A DNA stretch of 64,000 nt from Betaproteobacteria bacterium (GCA_016868355.1 VGHB01000004.1:1-64000); one strand, 5' to 3'; counted from the first letter of the stretch, positions 7,387 through 15,549 are shown. Numbers and translations: made by a program. Notes: a model not told the origin generated them from the sequence alone.

Positions 7387-8676
7387 TCATGGTGCTGGCC
7401 CTTTCGCGCCAGCTTCGAACCAGCGTTTGATGAGCTGTCGTTCGTCCTCGGTGATCTGCGAGGCGTTGTTCATCGGCATGGCTTTGAGCACCACGGTTTG
7501 CTGGTAGATGCTCTGGGCCTGCGCCAAGATGAGTGCCGCCTCGTGCAGGGCCACGTTCTTGGTGGCGACTTGCGCGTTGTGGCACGACACGCATCGTTGT
7601 TGCATCACCGCTTGCACTTGGGCGAAGCCGTCTGCCGCAGCGGCAGGCGAGCCGCTGGCTGCAGACCCTGCTTCAAGGCCCGCCGTGGCGGTGGGATTGG
7701 GGGTGAGTTCTGATGTGGGCTTGAGGCCGAGCGGGGCTGCCGGCAGGGCTGCTGGCTTAAGCGCCACCATCACCCCCAGCAGCAGCAGGGTGCCCGCCAT
7801 CGCATATTCCCAAGGCACGCGCTTGCCCAAGGTGCGGGCCTTGTGCCGCGCCACAAAGGCGTGTCGAATCAGGGCGCCGGCCAACATCACCGCTACCAGT
7901 GTCACCCAATTGCTAGGGCCGCTGGTGAGCCAGCCATAGTGGTTGCTGAGCATGGTCAGCAACACCGGCAAGGTGAAGTAGGTGTTGTGCACGCTGCGCT
8001 GCTTGGCGCGCTGGCCGTGCACCGGGTCGGCCGGCTGGCCGGCCTTCATTTGCGCCAACACCGCGCGCTGGCCAGGGATGATCCAGAAGTACACATTGGC
8101 GCTCATGGCCGTGGCCATCATGGCGCCCACCAACAAGAAGGCCGCGCGGCCGGCAAACAGCTGGCATGCCAGCCAGGAAGCGAACACCACGATCAGGGCG
8201 ACCGCCACGCCCACGAGGCGGTCGCCGCCGGCGCGTTGGCCGAAAAAGCGGCACACCGCGTCGTAGGCCATCCAGAAGAGCACCAGGAAACCCAAGGCGG
8301 CGCTGACTGCGGCGGCAGGAGTCCAGTCGTGCAGGTTCTTGTCGATGAGATAGACGCTGGCCTGGTACAGGTACATCACCGTGAACAGGACAAAGCCGGT
8401 GAGCCAGGTGGAGTAGCTTTCCCAGTAGAACCAGTGCAGGTTCTTGGGCAGCTGCGGCGGGGCCACCATGTATTTCTGCGGGTTGTAGAAGCCCCCGCCG
8501 TGTACCGCCCAAAGCTCGCCGTCCACCCCCTTGGCTTTCAATTCGGGTGCTTCGGGCTTGGTCAGCGCGTTGTCGAGAAAGACAAAGTAGAACGATGAGC
8601 CGATCCAGGCGATGCCCACAATCACGTGGGCCCAACGCAACAGCAGATTGGCCCAATCAAGCAGGTAGGCTTCCAT
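7387..8676 (-). CDS. puuD: Urate hydroxylase PuuD with cytochrome c domain
   Basis: 429 residues from the ATG at 8676. An AAAGGA box fits this start better than the ATG 12 nt upstream, which abuts the box. PuuD oxidises urate to 5-hydroxyisourate in the inner membrane. The N-terminal part (LLRWAHVIVGIAWIGSSFYF, WYWESY-type region, VHNTYFTLPVLLTMLSNHYGW) has about eight membrane helices with conserved His. The C-terminal periplasmic domain carries CVSCH at residues 362-366, the haem c site, and KAMPMN, whose Met can be the axial ligand. Family members pass electrons to the respiratory chain rather than releasing peroxide as UOX/HpxO-type enzymes do. uraH lies directly upstream on the same strand. 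Confidence 0.95.
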   Translation of the reverse strand: MEAYLLDWANLLLRWAHVIVGIAWIGSSFYFVFLDNALTKPEAPELKAKGVDGELWAVHGGGFYNPQKYMVAPPQLPKNLHWFYWESYSTWLTGFVLFTVMYLYQASVYLIDKNLHDWTPAAAVSAALGFLVLFWMAYDAVCRFFGQRAGGDRLVGVAVALIVVFASWLACQLFAGRAAFLLVGAMMATAMSANVYFWIIPGQRAVLAQMKAGQPADPVHGQRAKQRSVHNTYFTLPVLLTMLSNHYGWLTSGPSNWVTLVAVMLAGALIRHAFVARHKARTLGKRVPWEYAMAGTLLLLGVMVALKPAALPAAPLGLKPTSELTPNPTATAGLEAGSAASGSPAAAADGFAQVQAVMQQRCVSCHNAQVATKNVALHEAALILAQAQSIYQQTVVLKAMPMNNASQITEDERQLIKRWFEAGAKGPAP

Positions 8677-8806
8677 GGCGGCTCGCATCCTTTAGAGGGT
8701 GGCGCAGCGGGTACAGCCGTGCTGCCAACCCCCTCACCACAGCGGGCTCTGTGAGGAGTGCTCGTCGCAACCCCAGGACAGGCTTGGGGGCTCCGCGGCG
8801 ACGATC

Positions 8807-8824
8807 AGAAACTGTATACGATCC
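8807..8824. promoter_or_regulatory. GTATAC-type operator candidate upstream of puuD
   Basis: AACTGTATACGATC has a GTATAC core shared with the perfect palindrome between uraH and puuE. It lies about 140 bp upstream of puuD. GntR-family FCD regulators commonly bind sites with this core; the regulator itself is not in the window. Confidence 0.4.
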
Positions 8825-8838
8825 GAAGAACAGAAAAT

Positions 8839-8854
8839 TTCGGGTTAACCCGAA
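8839..8854. promoter_or_regulatory. 16-bp perfect palindrome between uraH and puuD
   Basis: TTCGGGTTAACCCGAA is its own reverse complement. Read as RNA from the minus strand it makes a 6-bp stem with a TTAA loop followed by ATTTTC, so it may be a weak terminator for uraH. As DNA it could be an operator for puuD. The remaining intergenic bases (8689-8918) hold no gene. Confidence 0.45.
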
Positions 8855-8918
8855 TCACCGGGCTCCAAGGCCTATGGGCCATCACGCCAGCTTGCTGGCC
8901 CGGGCCGCCGGGCGTGGC

Positions 8919-9275
8919 TCAAGACCCCCGGTAGGTGGAATAGGACCAGGGGCTGACCAGCAGTGGCACGTGGTACTTGGCGCTGGCCTCAGCGATCCCG
9001 AAATCCACGGGTACGGTGTCCAGAAAGGCCGGCTGCGGCAGCTGATGGCCTTTGGAGCGGAAGTACGCCGCCACATGAAAAACCATGCGGTAGCGGCCCG
9101 TGGCCATCGTGCTGGCATCCAACAGTGGTCCGCCGTCGTTTCGCCCGTCGGCGTTCAGGGTGAGGGTCTTGAGGGGGGTGAGCCCGCCGTCCTCATGGCG
9201 CCACAATTCAACCCGCATTCCCGCGGCAGGGCAGCCGTTCATCGTGTCCAGCACATGGGTGCTCAGCTGGCCCAT
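8919..9275 (-). CDS. uraH: 5-hydroxyisourate hydrolase (transthyretin-like)
   Basis: 118 residues from the ATG at 9275, chosen because GGAG sits 5-7 nt upstream and the family starts with LSTHVLD; a longer reading to 9305 is less likely. The enzyme hydrolyses 5-hydroxyisourate to OHCU. The family signatures are all present: [14 protein letters not shown] with the catalytic His, the LW..HEDG strand, [13 protein letters not shown], and the C-terminal [18 protein letters not shown] whose terminal YRGS forms the active site in the tetramer. It lies between puuD (product supplier) and divergent puuE, consistent with one pathway. Confidence 0.97.
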   Translation of the reverse strand: MGQLSTHVLDTMNGCPAAGMRVELWRHEDGGLTPLKTLTLNADGRNDGGPLLDASTMATGRYRMVFHVAAYFRSKGHQLPQPAFLDTVPVDFGIAEASAKYHVPLLVSPWSYSTYRGS

Positions 9276-9307
9276 GAGGTCTCCGTTCAGGGTTGCATTG
9301 AACACAA

Positions 9308-9321
9308 AAGTGTATACACTT
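9308..9321. promoter_or_regulatory. 14-bp perfect palindrome in the uraH-puuE divergent promoter
   Basis: AAGTGTATACACTT is exactly self-complementary and lies between the divergent uraH and puuE starts, 33 bp from uraH and 67 bp from puuE. It shares the TGTATAC core with the site upstream of puuD. It is a good candidate operator for a GntR-type regulator of urate catabolism. Confidence 0.55.
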
Positions 9322-9387
9322 CATGACGCCCGTCAAGCCCTAGTAGCCCCACGCACGCGCGCCGATCACCCCGTTTAGCCGACCTGC

Positions 9388-10365
9388 ATGCCCATGACCG
9401 AGCCGTCTGCACGCTACCCCCGAGACCTGATCGGCTACGGCCGCACGCCGCCGCAGGCGCAGTGGCCAGGCGGGGCCCGGGTGGCGGTGCAGTTCGTGCT
9501 GAACTATGAAGAGGGCGGCGAGAGCTCGGTGCTGCACGGCGACGCGGGCAGCGAGCAGTTCTTGTCGGAAATGTTCAATCCGGCGGCCTTTCCCGCGCGG
9601 CACCTGAGCATGGAAGGCATCTACGAATACGGGTCGCGCGTGGGCGTGTGGCGCCTGCTGCGTGAGTTTGAGCGCCGCGGACTGCCGCTGACGGTGTTTG
9701 GTGTGGGCATGGCCCTGGAGCGGCACCCGGACCTGACCCGAGCCTTTGTGGAACTGGGGCACGAGGTGGCCTGCCACGGCTGGCGCTGGATTCACTACCA
9801 GAACATCGATGAAGCCACCGAGCGCGAACACCTGCAGCGTGGTGTGCGCGTTATCGAAACCCTCACCGGCCAAGCGCACGGGCAGGGCATCCATGCCGCG
9901 GGCTGGTACACCGGGCGCGACAGCCCCAACACCCGTCGCCTGGTGGCCGAGCATGGTGGCTTCGAATACGACAGCGACTATTACGGCGACGACTGGCCCT
10001 TTTGGCTGACGGTGCGCAAGGCCGATGGCAGCCATGTGCCGCAGCTGGTGGTGCCCTACACGCTGGACTGCAACGACATGCGCTTTGCGCTGCCGCAGGG
10101 CTATTCCCACGGTGACCAGTTCTTCCAGTACCTGCGCGATGCCTTTGATGTGCACTACGCAGAAGGTGCAGAACACCCAAGCATGATGAGCATTGGCATG
10201 CATTGCAGGCTTTTGGGCCGCCCGGGCCGTCTGCGCGCGCTGCAGCGCTTTTTGGACCACATCGGGTTGCACGACCGGGTGTGGGTAACCCGCCGCATCG
10301 ACATCGCCCGGCACTGGCGCGCCACCCACCCCTATGACGCGGCCACCGCTTTTCAATGGGCCTAG
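9388..10365 (+). CDS. puuE: Allantoinase PuuE (polysaccharide-deacetylase family)
   Basis: 325 residues (a second ATG lies 6 nt in). PuuE opens allantoin to allantoate and is unrelated to the amidohydrolase-type AllB. Motifs of the family: RYPRDLIGYGRTPP, VQFVLNYEEGGE, HEVACHGWRWI (metal His), GWYTGRDSPNTRRL and EYDSDYYGDDWPFW, with SIGMHCRLLGRPGR near the end. The reading frame ends just before the fused uraD-allC gene, overlapping its longest possible 5' extension. It is divergent from uraH. Confidence 0.96.
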   Translation: MPMTEPSARYPRDLIGYGRTPPQAQWPGGARVAVQFVLNYEEGGESSVLHGDAGSEQFLSEMFNPAAFPARHLSMEGIYEYGSRVGVWRLLREFERRGLPLTVFGVGMALERHPDLTRAFVELGHEVACHGWRWIHYQNIDEATEREHLQRGVRVIETLTGQAHGQGIHAAGWYTGRDSPNTRRLVAEHGGFEYDSDYYGDDWPFWLTVRKADGSHVPQLVVPYTLDCNDMRFALPQGYSHGDQFFQYLRDAFDVHYAEGAEHPSMMSIGMHCRLLGRPGRLRALQRFLDHIGLHDRVWVTRRIDIARHWRATHPYDAATAFQWA

Positions 10366-10397
10366 AGCCCTGGCAAAAGCCCCTTGAAAATCGCCCG

Positions 10398-12194
10398 ATG
10401 AACGCAGCACCGCCGGCCACCTTGAGCTTGTCAGCCTTGAACGCCGTAGACCGCACGGCGTTTGTGGCCTTGCTCGAGGGCATCTACGAGCACTCGCCTT
10501 GGATTGCCGAGCGCGCTCACGCGCAAGCGCCCTTCAAGAGCCTGGTGCACCTCAAGCAAGCCCTGGCCGACGTGGTGCGCCAGGCCAGCGAGGCCGAGCA
10601 GCTGGGCCTGATTCGGGCCCACCCGGAACTGGCCGGCAAGGCGATGGTGAGCAAGACCCTCACGGCGGAGTCCACCAGCGAGCAGGGCAAGGCCGGTCTA
10701 GCCGATTGCACGCCGCAAGAGTTTGAGCGTCTGCAGCAGCTCAACGCGCACTACAAGGCCAAGTTCGGCTTTCCCTTCATCTTGGCAGTGCGCGGCCCCC
10801 GCGGCTTGGGCTTGCCGCGCGCGGAAATCATCGCCACCTTTGCCCGGCGGCTGCAGCACCACCCCGATTTCGAGCGTGCGGAATGTCTGCGCAACATCCA
10901 CCGCATCGCTGAGATTCGCCTGAACGACAAGTTTGGCCATGAGCCCCAACTGGGCAACCTGGTGTGGGATTGGGCCGAGCAGCTGGCCCAGCACAGCGAG
11001 CCGCCCTATGCAGAGCGCGGCGAGCTCACCGTGACCTATTTGACCGATGCGCACCGCGCCTGCGCGCAGCAACTGCTGCACTGGATGAAGGCCGACTGCG
11101 GCTTTGACAGCGTGGAAATTGACGCGGTGGGCAATGTGGTGGGCGTGTACCACGGCGCTTCCCCCACGGCGCTGCGCCTGATCACGGGTTCGCACTTCGA
11201 CACGGTGCGCAACGGCGGCAAGTACGACGGGCGCTTGGGCATCCTCGTGCCCATGGCCTGCGTACGCGAATTGCGCCGCCAGGGCAAGCGCCTGCCCTTT
11301 GGCGTTGAGGTGGTGGGGTTTTCAGAGGAAGAGGGGCTGCGATACAAGGCGACCTTTTTGTCGTCCAGCGCCCTGACCGGCAGCTTTGACCCCGCGTGGC
11401 TAGAGCAGGCCGACAGCCAGGGCATCACTATGCGACAAGCCCTGCAGCAGGCGGGCCTGTGCGTGGACGACATCGCGCGGTTGGTGCGCAACCCGGCGCA
11501 GTACCTGGGATTTGTAGAGGTCCACGTTGAGCAAGGCCCTGTGCTCAACGAGATTGACCTGCCCCTGGGGGTGGTGACCTCGGTCAACGGCAGCGTGCGC
11601 TACTTGTGTGAAGTGGTGGGTATGGCCAGCCACGCGGGCACCACGCCCATGGACCGCAGGCGCGATGCAGCTGCGGCCGTGGCCGAACTGTTGCTGTTCG
11701 CCGAACGTCGCGCCGCCCAGGTGCCTGATGTGGTGGCCACCGTGGGGCAATTGGAAGTGCCCAGCGGCTCGATCAACGTGGTGCCGGGCCGATGCCGCTT
11801 CAGCCTGGACATCCGCGCCACCACCGATGGCGCGCGCGACGCCTGCGAGGCGGACATCTTGGCTGAGCTGCGCGCCATCTGTGAGCGCCGCCGCCTGCAT
11901 CACACGCTGGAGCGCACCATGCGCGCGGCCGCCGCCCCCAGCCACCCGCAGTGGCAGCAACAATGGGAACGCGCGGTGCAGGCCTTGGGTTTGCCGGTGT
12001 TTCGCATGCCCAGTGGGGCCGGGCATGACGCCATGAAGATGCACGACATCTTGCCCCAGGCCATGTTGTTCGTGCGGGGCTTGAACAGTGGCATCAGCCA
12101 CAACCCGCTGGAATCCAGCACCAACGACGACATCGAGCTGAGCGTGCAGGCCTTTATGCAGCTGATCCACCAATTGGAATCTGAAGGAATCTGA
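10398..12194 (+). CDS. uraD-allC: Bifunctional OHCU decarboxylase / allantoate amidohydrolase
   Basis: 598 residues from the ATG at 10398. Residues about 5-165 are UraD: FVALLEGIYEHSPWIAERA carries the active-site His region, LIRAHPELAGKA the second His, and FGFPFILAVRG the C-terminal core. Residues about 180-598 are an M20-type allantoate amidohydrolase: GSHFDTVRNGGKYDGRLG (metal His and Asp), GFSEEEGLRY (Glu), EVHVEQGPVL (His) and SGAGHDAMKM (His). UraD makes S-allantoin from OHCU, and AllC hydrolyses allantoate to ureidoglycine. The fusion thus joins steps 3 and 5 of the pathway, flanking the PuuE reaction encoded just upstream. No frameshift is needed. Confidence 0.95.
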   Translation: MNAAPPATLSLSALNAVDRTAFVALLEGIYEHSPWIAERAHAQAPFKSLVHLKQALADVVRQASEAEQLGLIRAHPELAGKAMVSKTLTAESTSEQGKAGLADCTPQEFERLQQLNAHYKAKFGFPFILAVRGPRGLGLPRAEIIATFARRLQHHPDFERAECLRNIHRIAEIRLNDKFGHEPQLGNLVWDWAEQLAQHSEPPYAERGELTVTYLTDAHRACAQQLLHWMKADCGFDSVEIDAVGNVVGVYHGASPTALRLITGSHFDTVRNGGKYDGRLGILVPMACVRELRRQGKRLPFGVEVVGFSEEEGLRYKATFLSSSALTGSFDPAWLEQADSQGITMRQALQQAGLCVDDIARLVRNPAQYLGFVEVHVEQGPVLNEIDLPLGVVTSVNGSVRYLCEVVGMASHAGTTPMDRRRDAAAAVAELLLFAERRAAQVPDVVATVGQLEVPSGSINVVPGRCRFSLDIRATTDGARDACEADILAELRAICERRRLHHTLERTMRAAAAPSHPQWQQQWERAVQALGLPVFRMPSGAGHDAMKMHDILPQAMLFVRGLNSGISHNPLESSTNDDIELSVQAFMQLIHQLESEGI

Positions 12195-12200
12195 ACACCG

Positions 12201-13526
12201 ATGAGCGTGTTCTCTTACCATCAGCTCGATGCCTGGGTCGATGCCCACTTCGACGAAGAGCTGAGCTTTCTGCAGGCCCTGGTGCAGGTGCCCACCGACA
12301 CGCCTCCGGGAAACAACGCGCCACATGCGCAACGCACCGCGCAGCTCTTGAAGGGCTTCGGACTGGAGTCAGAAGCCCATGAGGTGCCTGCCCAGGCGGT
12401 ACAGGCCTGCGGCATGCAGTCGGTGACCAACCTGATCGTGCGCCGCCGCTATGGCCCGGGCCCGGTGGTAGCCCTCAACGCCCATGGCGACGTGGTGCCG
12501 CCGGGTGAAGGTTGGACGCACGACCCCTATGGTGGCAAGGTGGTGGACGGCCGCCTATACGGCCGAGCCGCTGCGGTGAGCAAGAGCGACTTTGCGTCTT
12601 ACACCTTCGCCCTGCGCGCCTTGGAGGCGGTGGCGGGTGGTGCTAGGGGCGCAGCAGGTGCAGCAGGTGCAGCAGGTGCAGCAGGTTTAGCAGGTGCAGC
12701 AGATGCAGATGGAGCAGCCGCGCAGCGCCCTGCGCTCAAGGGCGGCGTTGAGCTGCTGTTCACCTACGACGAAGAATTCGGCGGAGAGTTGGGCCCGGGC
12801 TGGCTGCTGGAGCGGGGCTTGACCCAGCCCGACTATCTGGTGGCCGCTGGCTTTTCCTACCAAGTGGTCACGGCCCACAACGGCTGCCTGCAGATGGCAG
12901 TCACGGTGCACGGCAAGATGGCCCATGCCGCGATTCCGCACACGGGGGTGGATGCTTTGCAAGGCGCCACGCGCATCTTGCAGGCCTTGTACGAGCAAAA
13001 CGAGCGCTACCGGGCCATCCGCTCTCAGGTGCCCGGCATCACCCATCCCTATCTGAATGTGGGCCGCATTGAAGGGGGTACCAACACCAATGTGGTTCCT
13101 GGCAAGGTGGTGCTCAAGTTGGACCGCCGCATGATCCCCGAAGAAAACCCGGCTGAGGTTGAAGCCGATGTGCGCCGTGTGATTGCGCAAGCGGCGGCCA
13201 CGATGCCGGGCATCACGGTGGACATCAAGCGCCTGCTGCTGGCCCAGGCGTGGAAGCCCGACAGCCGTAATACGCCGCTGGTACAGGCCATTCAGCGCCA
13301 TGGCCAGGCGGTGTTTGGCGAGCCCATCCCCACTTCGGGCACACCCCTGTACACCGATGTGCGTTTGTTCGGGGCCCGGGGCATTCCGGCGGTGATCTAT
13401 GGAGCGGGCCCCCGCACGGTGCTGGAGTCCAATGCCAAGCGCGCCGACGAACACCTGGTGCTGGAGGACCTGAGAAAGGCCACAAAGGTGGTGGCGCGCA
13501 CGCTTTTCGATATCCTTAAGGTATGA
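12201..13526 (+). CDS. M20-family metallopeptidase with Ala/Gly repeat insert
   Basis: 441 residues, 6 bp after uraD-allC. The M20 frame is clear: ALNAHGDVVPPGEGWTHDPY (first metal His and Asp), LLFTYDEEFGGELGPGWLL (catalytic and metal Glu), a lid domain (TVHGKMAHAAIPHTG), and SGTPLYTDVRLF near the C terminus. The usual G-x-D-x-K motif with the bridging Asp reads GRAAAVSKSD here, so that Asp is changed or displaced. At residues about 150-175 there is an Ala/Gly-rich run coded by tandem GCAGGT-type repeats. The position suggests action on a ureide, carbamoyl or hydantoin-derived product, but the substrate is unknown. It overlaps the next gene by ATGA. Confidence 0.85.
   Translation: MSVFSYHQLDAWVDAHFDEELSFLQALVQVPTDTPPGNNAPHAQRTAQLLKGFGLESEAHEVPAQAVQACGMQSVTNLIVRRRYGPGPVVALNAHGDVVPPGEGWTHDPYGGKVVDGRLYGRAAAVSKSDFASYTFALRALEAVAGGARGAAGAAGAAGAAGLAGAADADGAAAQRPALKGGVELLFTYDEEFGGELGPGWLLERGLTQPDYLVAAGFSYQVVTAHNGCLQMAVTVHGKMAHAAIPHTGVDALQGATRILQALYEQNERYRAIRSQVPGITHPYLNVGRIEGGTNTNVVPGKVVLKLDRRMIPEENPAEVEADVRRVIAQAAATMPGITVDIKRLLLAQAWKPDSRNTPLVQAIQRHGQAVFGEPIPTSGTPLYTDVRLFGARGIPAVIYGAGPRTVLESNAKRADEHLVLEDLRKATKVVARTLFDILKV
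12650..12718 (+). repeat. Tandem GCAGGTGCA-type short repeats within the M20 gene
   Basis: About five imperfect 9-nt units (GCAGGTGCA, one GCAGGTTTA, then a GCAGATGCA variant) encode an Ala-Gly-Ala-rich loop. Length is divisible by three so the frame is kept. Such a tract is prone to slippage. Confidence 0.85.
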
Positions 13527-14077
13527 AGCGTCGATCCTTGATCTTGTCGGGCCTGGCTGCTGGTGTGGTTCCGGCCTGGGCTAACGTGCCGGCGTGCCCG
13601 GCCCTGCTCAAACACACCTTTAACCGCCTGCAGGACGAAAAGCCCCAGGCCCTGTGCCAATACACCGGCAAGGTGCTGTTGGTGGTCAACACCGCCAGCT
13701 ATTGCGGCTTCACTGGGCAGTTCGAAGGCTTAGAGGCGCTCAACGCCAAGTACGCTGGGCGCGGGCTGGTGGTGCTCGGTTTCCCCTCAAGCGACTTCAA
13801 GCAAGAAGACGCGGATGCGAAGAAGACGGCGGAGGTGTGCTTCAACACCTATGGCGTGAAGTTCCCCATGTTCACCGACACCCGGGTCAAGGGCAATGGG
13901 GCCCATCCCCTGTTTGCAGAATTGGCGCGGCTCACCGGTTCCCAGCCGAGCTGGAACTTCCACAAGTACCTGGTGGGCCGTGACGGCAAGGCCATTGCCC
14001 ACTTCGGCAGCATGACTGGCCCTGACAGCCGCAAGATGGTGTCGGCGATCGAGACGGCCTTGGCCGCCGCTCGCTGA
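13523..14077 (+). CDS. Glutathione peroxidase-family protein with signal peptide
   Basis: 184 residues. The ATG overlaps the stop of the M20 gene (ATGA), so translation is coupled. The N terminus MKRRSLILSGLAAGVV is a signal peptide with a twin-Arg-like start, so the product is likely periplasmic. The catalytic motif NTASYCGFTGQFEGL carries the peroxidatic Cys; selenocysteine is not used. FPSSDFKQED replaces the classic FPCNQF motif, as in many thioredoxin-dependent members. The Trp and Asn of SWNFHKYLVGRDG complete the active site. It reduces peroxides. A link to purine breakdown is possible but not shown. Confidence 0.93.
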   Translation: MKRRSLILSGLAAGVVPAWANVPACPALLKHTFNRLQDEKPQALCQYTGKVLLVVNTASYCGFTGQFEGLEALNAKYAGRGLVVLGFPSSDFKQEDADAKKTAEVCFNTYGVKFPMFTDTRVKGNGAHPLFAELARLTGSQPSWNFHKYLVGRDGKAIAHFGSMTGPDSRKMVSAIETALAAAR

Positions 14078-14149
14078 GCCAAGGCTCAAGTTTGGGCGCC
14101 CCAGGCCGACCCAACCGGGAAGGCCTGTACAGGCTTGTATCGCCACGCC

Positions 14150-15025
14150 ATGCCCAAAACCCCCCGCAAGCGCAAGAAAGCAGCAGAAGCCGCACCGGTT
14201 GAGGTGGCGTCGCTTGGGGTTGAGGCCGTGCCTGCGGCCGAGCCTGCACCGCAGCCGTCAACAGCGCCCGTCGATGCTTGCGCTGATGCTCCCGCTGACG
14301 CTCCTGGGTTCAAAGTCTGTAAAGCGTGTTTGCTCAAGCTTCCTCAGCGCGCAAAGTTTTGCAACGCCTGTGGTGAGCCGCAACTGCCGGGCTTGGAGCG
14401 ACCGGTGTACCTGGCCCCGGTGCCCACCATGGTGGTCGAGGCCCCACCTCGGGTGCCGGCACAAACACCAGTGCCCACCGTGCCGCGCGTGGCACCGCCT
14501 CGTTCGATCGGGCCCACAGTGGTGCCCAGCTTGGCGGCTGGCCGGCCCATCCCCGCGAGCTTGCTGGCGCCAGGACTCACCCCTGAGCAGTTGCAAGCAG
14601 CCCTGGGCCCAGCACCGGTGTTTGCGCCCAGCCCGCCGGCCCCGCAGCCCGTGGCCCCTGAAGCCTTCACGCCCTTGTCAGAGCCAGCGCACGCGCCAAG
14701 CGCAGAGCCCAAGCCAAACCCTGAGCTCGGCGCTGATCCGGGCTCTGAGCTCGGCTCTGAACTGGGCTCCGCACCCAAAGGCCTGCACACAACGCCCCCG
14801 CCACCGTCGGCGCAATCGCAGCTGCAGGCGCTCTTTGATGTCGCAACACAAACGCGCATCCTGGCTTTGGCGACCAGCCGCGAGCTTACCCGCGAGCGCT
14901 TTGATCGCCTGATGGCGGGTTGGCGGCTCAAGCCCAAGCCGAGGGTCAAGGCCGTCGCCCCCAAGGCGGCGCCCAAGGACAAGGCTGAAAAGAAAGCCAA
15001 GGACAAGCCCGCCAAGGGCCATTGA
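14150..15025 (+). CDS. Zinc-ribbon protein with long Pro/Ala-rich linker
   Basis: 291 residues from the ATG at 14150 (a TTG 15 nt upstream is the alternative). The start is basic (PKTPRKRKK). A four-Cys zinc ribbon lies at about residues 55-76: CKACLLKLPQRAKFCNACG. Then follow about 140 residues rich in Pro, Ala, Ser and Glu, including short repeats such as DPGSELGSELGS. The end has a helical segment LTRERFDRLMAGWRLKP and a Lys-rich tail. No membrane segment or enzyme motif is seen. The 3' end overlaps the TTG-extended form of the next gene, which also has a zinc ribbon, so they are likely one operon. Function unknown. Confidence 0.7.
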   Translation: MPKTPRKRKKAAEAAPVEVASLGVEAVPAAEPAPQPSTAPVDACADAPADAPGFKVCKACLLKLPQRAKFCNACGEPQLPGLERPVYLAPVPTMVVEAPPRVPAQTPVPTVPRVAPPRSIGPTVVPSLAAGRPIPASLLAPGLTPEQLQAALGPAPVFAPSPPAPQPVAPEAFTPLSEPAHAPSAEPKPNPELGADPGSELGSELGSAPKGLHTTPPPPSAQSQLQALFDVATQTRILALATSRELTRERFDRLMAGWRLKPKPRVKAVAPKAAPKDKAEKKAKDKPAKGH

Positions 15026-15033
15026 CGCGCACC

Positions 15034-15549
15034 ATGTATTGCATCGACTGTGGACAGGCCCAACCGGTTAAAGACGCCCGGTTCTGCCCCTTCTGCGGGG
15101 TGGCGTTGGTGCGGCCGTCGGTTGACGAAGGCACGCCAGGCTCGGGCGGCGCCGAGCCACCCGGTGTGCCAAGCCCCCAGGGGGCCGAGGCTGAGCCAAC
15201 GGCTGTTTCCGGCCATGCAGGTGCGCCCGGCGCTGCGCAAGCAGCAGCGGGCGACACCACGCGCAGCCCTTTGAACTATCCCTTGGCGGTCACCTTGGAT
15301 CGGGCACGCTGGATTCCACTTAAAGGGAGGTCTGACGCCCTGCGAGGCCGCTTGCGGTGGGTACTGGGCGTGGCGCTGGTGTTGGCCGTGGTGCTGGCTG
15401 CTGCAGCCGCCTGGTGGTGGACACAACAGGAAGACAGCGTTGCCGAGGACGGCATTGAGGTAGAGCGGATTGGGGGTGAGCCTGCAGCGGCGAATCCGGC
15501 CGGGACACAGCCCGCTGAAGCAAAGCCCGCCGAAGCGGCTAAGCCATAG
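15034..15549 (+). CDS. Zinc-ribbon membrane protein
   Basis: 171 residues from the ATG at 15034. It opens with a zinc ribbon (CIDCGQ and FCPFCG, spacing C-x2-C-x13-C-x2-C), then a Gly/Pro/Ala-rich linker, then a single membrane helix at about residues 107-130 (WVLGVALVLAVVLAAAAAWW), then an acidic segment and an Ala/Pro tail. Topology is probably ribbon inside, tail outside. It follows the other zinc-ribbon gene by 8 bp and overlaps the convergent AstE-like gene by 11 bp. Function unknown. The pair recalls zinc-ribbon scaffold proteins but no family can be named. Confidence 0.7.
   Translation: MYCIDCGQAQPVKDARFCPFCGVALVRPSVDEGTPGSGGAEPPGVPSPQGAEAEPTAVSGHAGAPGAAQAAAGDTTRSPLNYPLAVTLDRARWIPLKGRSDALRGRLRWVLGVALVLAVVLAAAAAWWWTQQEDSVAEDGIEVERIGGEPAAANPAGTQPAEAKPAEAAKP

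Noticed and set aside
9340-10410. A 356-codon frame antisense to puuE
   Set aside because: PuuE motifs cover the whole region on the plus strand; the antisense product is Val/Gln/His-rich without motifs.
12650-12718. Possible CRISPR or phage repeat in the GCAGGT tandem array
   Set aside because: Units are 9 nt, contiguous, in frame and inside a coding gene. There are no spacers.
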